From contig OZ024744.1 of NCBI GenBank assembly GCA_964016885.1, forward strand, positions 116,989,425 to 117,053,424: a stretch of 64,000 nt of DNA, in the 5' to 3' direction. This document shows, in pieces, positions 62,369 through 64,000 of the stretch. A program made the position numbers and the translations under genes. The stretch's first letter is position 1, and every line of letters starts with the position of its first letter. This DNA is from Eledone cirrhosa (lineage: Eukaryota; Mollusca; Cephalopoda; Octopoda; Eledonidae). The notes under the pieces were generated by a model, which saw only the letters and a list, made by a program, of their open reading frames with translations, searched no databases and was not told where the DNA came from.

Positions 62369-64000
62369 ACTTCCTTTTCTCTCTCTCTCATCCTGACATC
62401 ATGTTAGCATGGGTCTGACAGGTCCTTCCCTGAATCTCTCCACTACTGACTTCCTTCTTCTCTCTCTCTCTCATCCTGACATCATGTTAGCATGGATCTG
62501 ACAGGTCCTTCCCTGAATCTCTCCACTACTGACTTCCTTCTTCTCTCTCTCTCTCATACTTACAGCATGTTAGCATGGGTTTGACAGGTCCTTCCCTGAA
62601 TCTCTCCACTACTGACTTCCTTCTTCTCTCTCTCTCTCATCCTGACATCATGTTAGCATGGGTTTGACAGGTCCTTCCCTGAATCTCTCCACTACTCAGT
62701 TCCTTCTCTCTCTCTCATCCTGACATCATGTTAGCATGGGTCTGACAGGTCCTTCCCTGAATCTCTCCACTACTGACTTCCTTCTTCTCTCTCTCTCTCA
62801 TCCTGACAGCATGTTAGCATGGGTTTGACAGGTCCCTCCCTGAATCTCTCCACTACTGACTTCCTTCTCTCTCTCTCTCATCCTGACATCATGTTAGCAT
62901 GGGTCTGACAGGTCCTTCCCTGAATCTCTCCATTACTGACTTCCTTCTTCTCTCTCTCTCTCATCCTGACATCATGTTAGCATGGGTTTGACAGGTCCTT
63001 CTCTGAATCTCTCCACTACTCAGTTCCTTCTTCTCTCTCTCTCTCTCATCCTGACATCATGTTAGCATGGGTCTGACAGGTCCTTCTCTGAATCTCTCCA
63101 CTACTCAGTTCCTTCTTCTCTCTCTCTCTCATCCTGACATCATGTTAGCATGGGTTTGACAGGTCCTTCCCTGAATCTCTCCACTACTGACTTCCTTCTT
63201 CTCTCTCTCTCTCATCCTGACATCATGTTAGCATGGGTTTGACAGGTCCTTCCCTGAATCTCTCCACTACTCAGTTCCTTCTTCTCTCTCTCTCTCATCC
63301 TGCCAGCATGTTAGCATGGGTCTGACAGGTCCTTCCCTGAATCTCTCCACTACTGACTTCCTTCTTCTCTCTCTCTCTCATCCTGACAGCATGTTAGCAT
63401 GGGTCTGACAGGTCCTTCCCTGAATCTCTCCACTACTGACTTCTTTCTTCTCTCTCTCTCTCATCCTGACAGCATGTTAGCATGGGTTTGACAGGTCCTT
63501 CCCTGAATCTCTCCACTACTGACTTCCTTCTTCTCTCTCTCTCTCATCCTGACATCATGTTAGCATGGGTCTGACAGGTCCTTCCCTGAATCTCTCCATT
63601 ACTGACTTCCTTCTTCTCTCTCTCTCTCATCCTTACAGCATGTTAGCATGGGTTTGACAGGTCCTTCCCTGAATCTCTCCACTACTCAGTTCCTTCTTCT
63701 CTCTCTTTCTCTCATCCTGACATCATGTTAGCATGGGTTTGACAGGTCCTTCTCTGAATCTCTCCACTACTCAGTTCCTTCTTCTATCTCTTTCTCTCAT
63801 CCTGACATCATGTTAGCATGGGTTTGACAGGTCCTTCCCTGAATCTCTCCACTACTGACTTCCTTCTTCTCTCTCTCTCTCATCCTGACATCATGTTAGC
63901 ATGGGTTTGACAGGTCCTTCCCTGAATCTCTCCACTACTGACTTCCTTCTCTCTCTCTCTCATCCTGACATCATGTTAGCATGGGTCTGACAGGTCCTTC
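62369..64000 (+). repeat. 1.6-kb higher-order unit, copy 2, and start of a third
   Basis: Partner of 60,541-62,368. The two CTTTCT-interrupted tracts following CTCAGT hinges (62,131 and 62,219) recur at 63,707 and 63,790, the latter with an extra A change (CTATCTC). The short-tract unit that opens each copy appears again at 63941, so a third copy probably begins 60 bp before the window ends. Confidence 0.72.

Larger units (their letters stand above)
1..64000 (+). repeat. 83-bp satellite array filling the window
   Basis: Every line of the window fits one tandem repeat with a base period of 83 bp, all units in the same orientation. The first CATCCTGAC starts are at 8, 91, 174 and 257, exactly 83 apart. 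Lengths elsewhere drift by 2-6 bp through gain or loss of TC dinucleotides. I saw no inversion, no inserted mobile element and no unique spacer. The array continues past both edges. Composition of a consensus unit is A13 G11 C28 T31, so the + strand is about 71% pyrimidine and GC is about 47%. Units differ by a few substitutions that cluster at a few positions, which lets higher-order structure be read. The monomer matches no satellite family I recognise. Centromeric, subtelomeric or interstitial location cannot be told from the sequence. Confidence 0.98.

Noticed and set aside
1..64000. CRISPR array
   Set aside because: Regular spacing could suggest one, but there are no unique spacers: the whole unit is repeated, with an internal microsatellite, and there are no cas-like genes.
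1..64000. CENP-B box, telomere repeat or known human/mouse satellite
   Set aside because: I saw no 17-bp CENP-B-type motif (its CpG-containing ends are absent from a CpG-free unit), no TTAGGG runs, and no 171-, 120- or 234-bp period. A centromeric role can be neither claimed nor excluded.
1..64000. Protein with tandem repeats encoded by the array
   Set aside because: A coding repeat should keep a unit length divisible by three. The 83-bp unit with 2-bp length changes shifts frame constantly, and all six frames meet stops within about three units.
1..64000. Transposon, retroviral or rRNA gene insertion
   Set aside because: I read through the window looking for any break in the 83-bp pattern and found only base changes, TC-length changes and whole-monomer gains or losses.

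Overview
The whole 64,000-base window is one uninterrupted tandem-repeat (satellite) array. No unique-sequence DNA, gene, RNA gene or recognisable transposon was found anywhere. The basic unit is 83 bp (for example 8-90, 91-173, 174-256). Neighbouring units vary in length, mostly in 2-bp steps (about 77-87 bp), because each ends in a (TC)n tract. About 770-780 units fit in the window (estimated from length, not counted). Both window edges lie inside the array, so its true size is unknown. A consensus unit is about 47% GC, 71% pyrimidine on the + strand, and contains no CpG.

Such a long, CpG-free, homogenised array with an internal microsatellite and no dense coding points to a eukaryotic genome from a long-read assembly. 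A vertebrate (possibly a fish) is a guess from CpG depletion and (TC)n content only. I do not recognise the monomer as a named satellite family.

The units are not random copies. Diagnostic variants fall at a few positions (CCTGACATC / CCTTACAGC / CCTGACAGC / CCTCACATC / CATGACATC at the start; TTTGAC or TCTGAC; CTTCCC or CTTCTC; CACTACT or CATTACT; TGACTTCC / TCAGTTCC / TTAGTTCC / TTACTTCC before the pyrimidine tract). Reading their order as a bar code shows nested higher-order repeats. Layout: 1-6,000, overlapping 2.2-kb and 2.8-kb duplications; 3,925-14,830, a 7.7-kb unit and a partial second copy; 15,000-22,000, many short duplications of 2-7 monomers plus one 2.07-kb duplication; 22,000-31,290, a 4.6-4.8-kb tandem pair; 31,440-38,200, a 3.0-3.9-kb pair; 38,200-40,390, mosaic; 40,395-47,240, three 2.1-2.4-kb copies and the start of another; 47,265-48,590, a 577-bp duplication; 48,590-59,490, two nearly identical 5,450-bp units; 60,540-64,000, a 1.6-1.8-kb unit. 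The 5.45-kb unit is also related to 7,440-11,640, about 41 kb away.

Each monomer on the + strand resembles a vertebrate 3' splice site: a TACTGAC branch-point-like heptamer, a 23-nt pyrimidine tract, then in many units CTTACAG. Each also carries an almost invariant TGACAGG. These are sequence observations; any function is inference.
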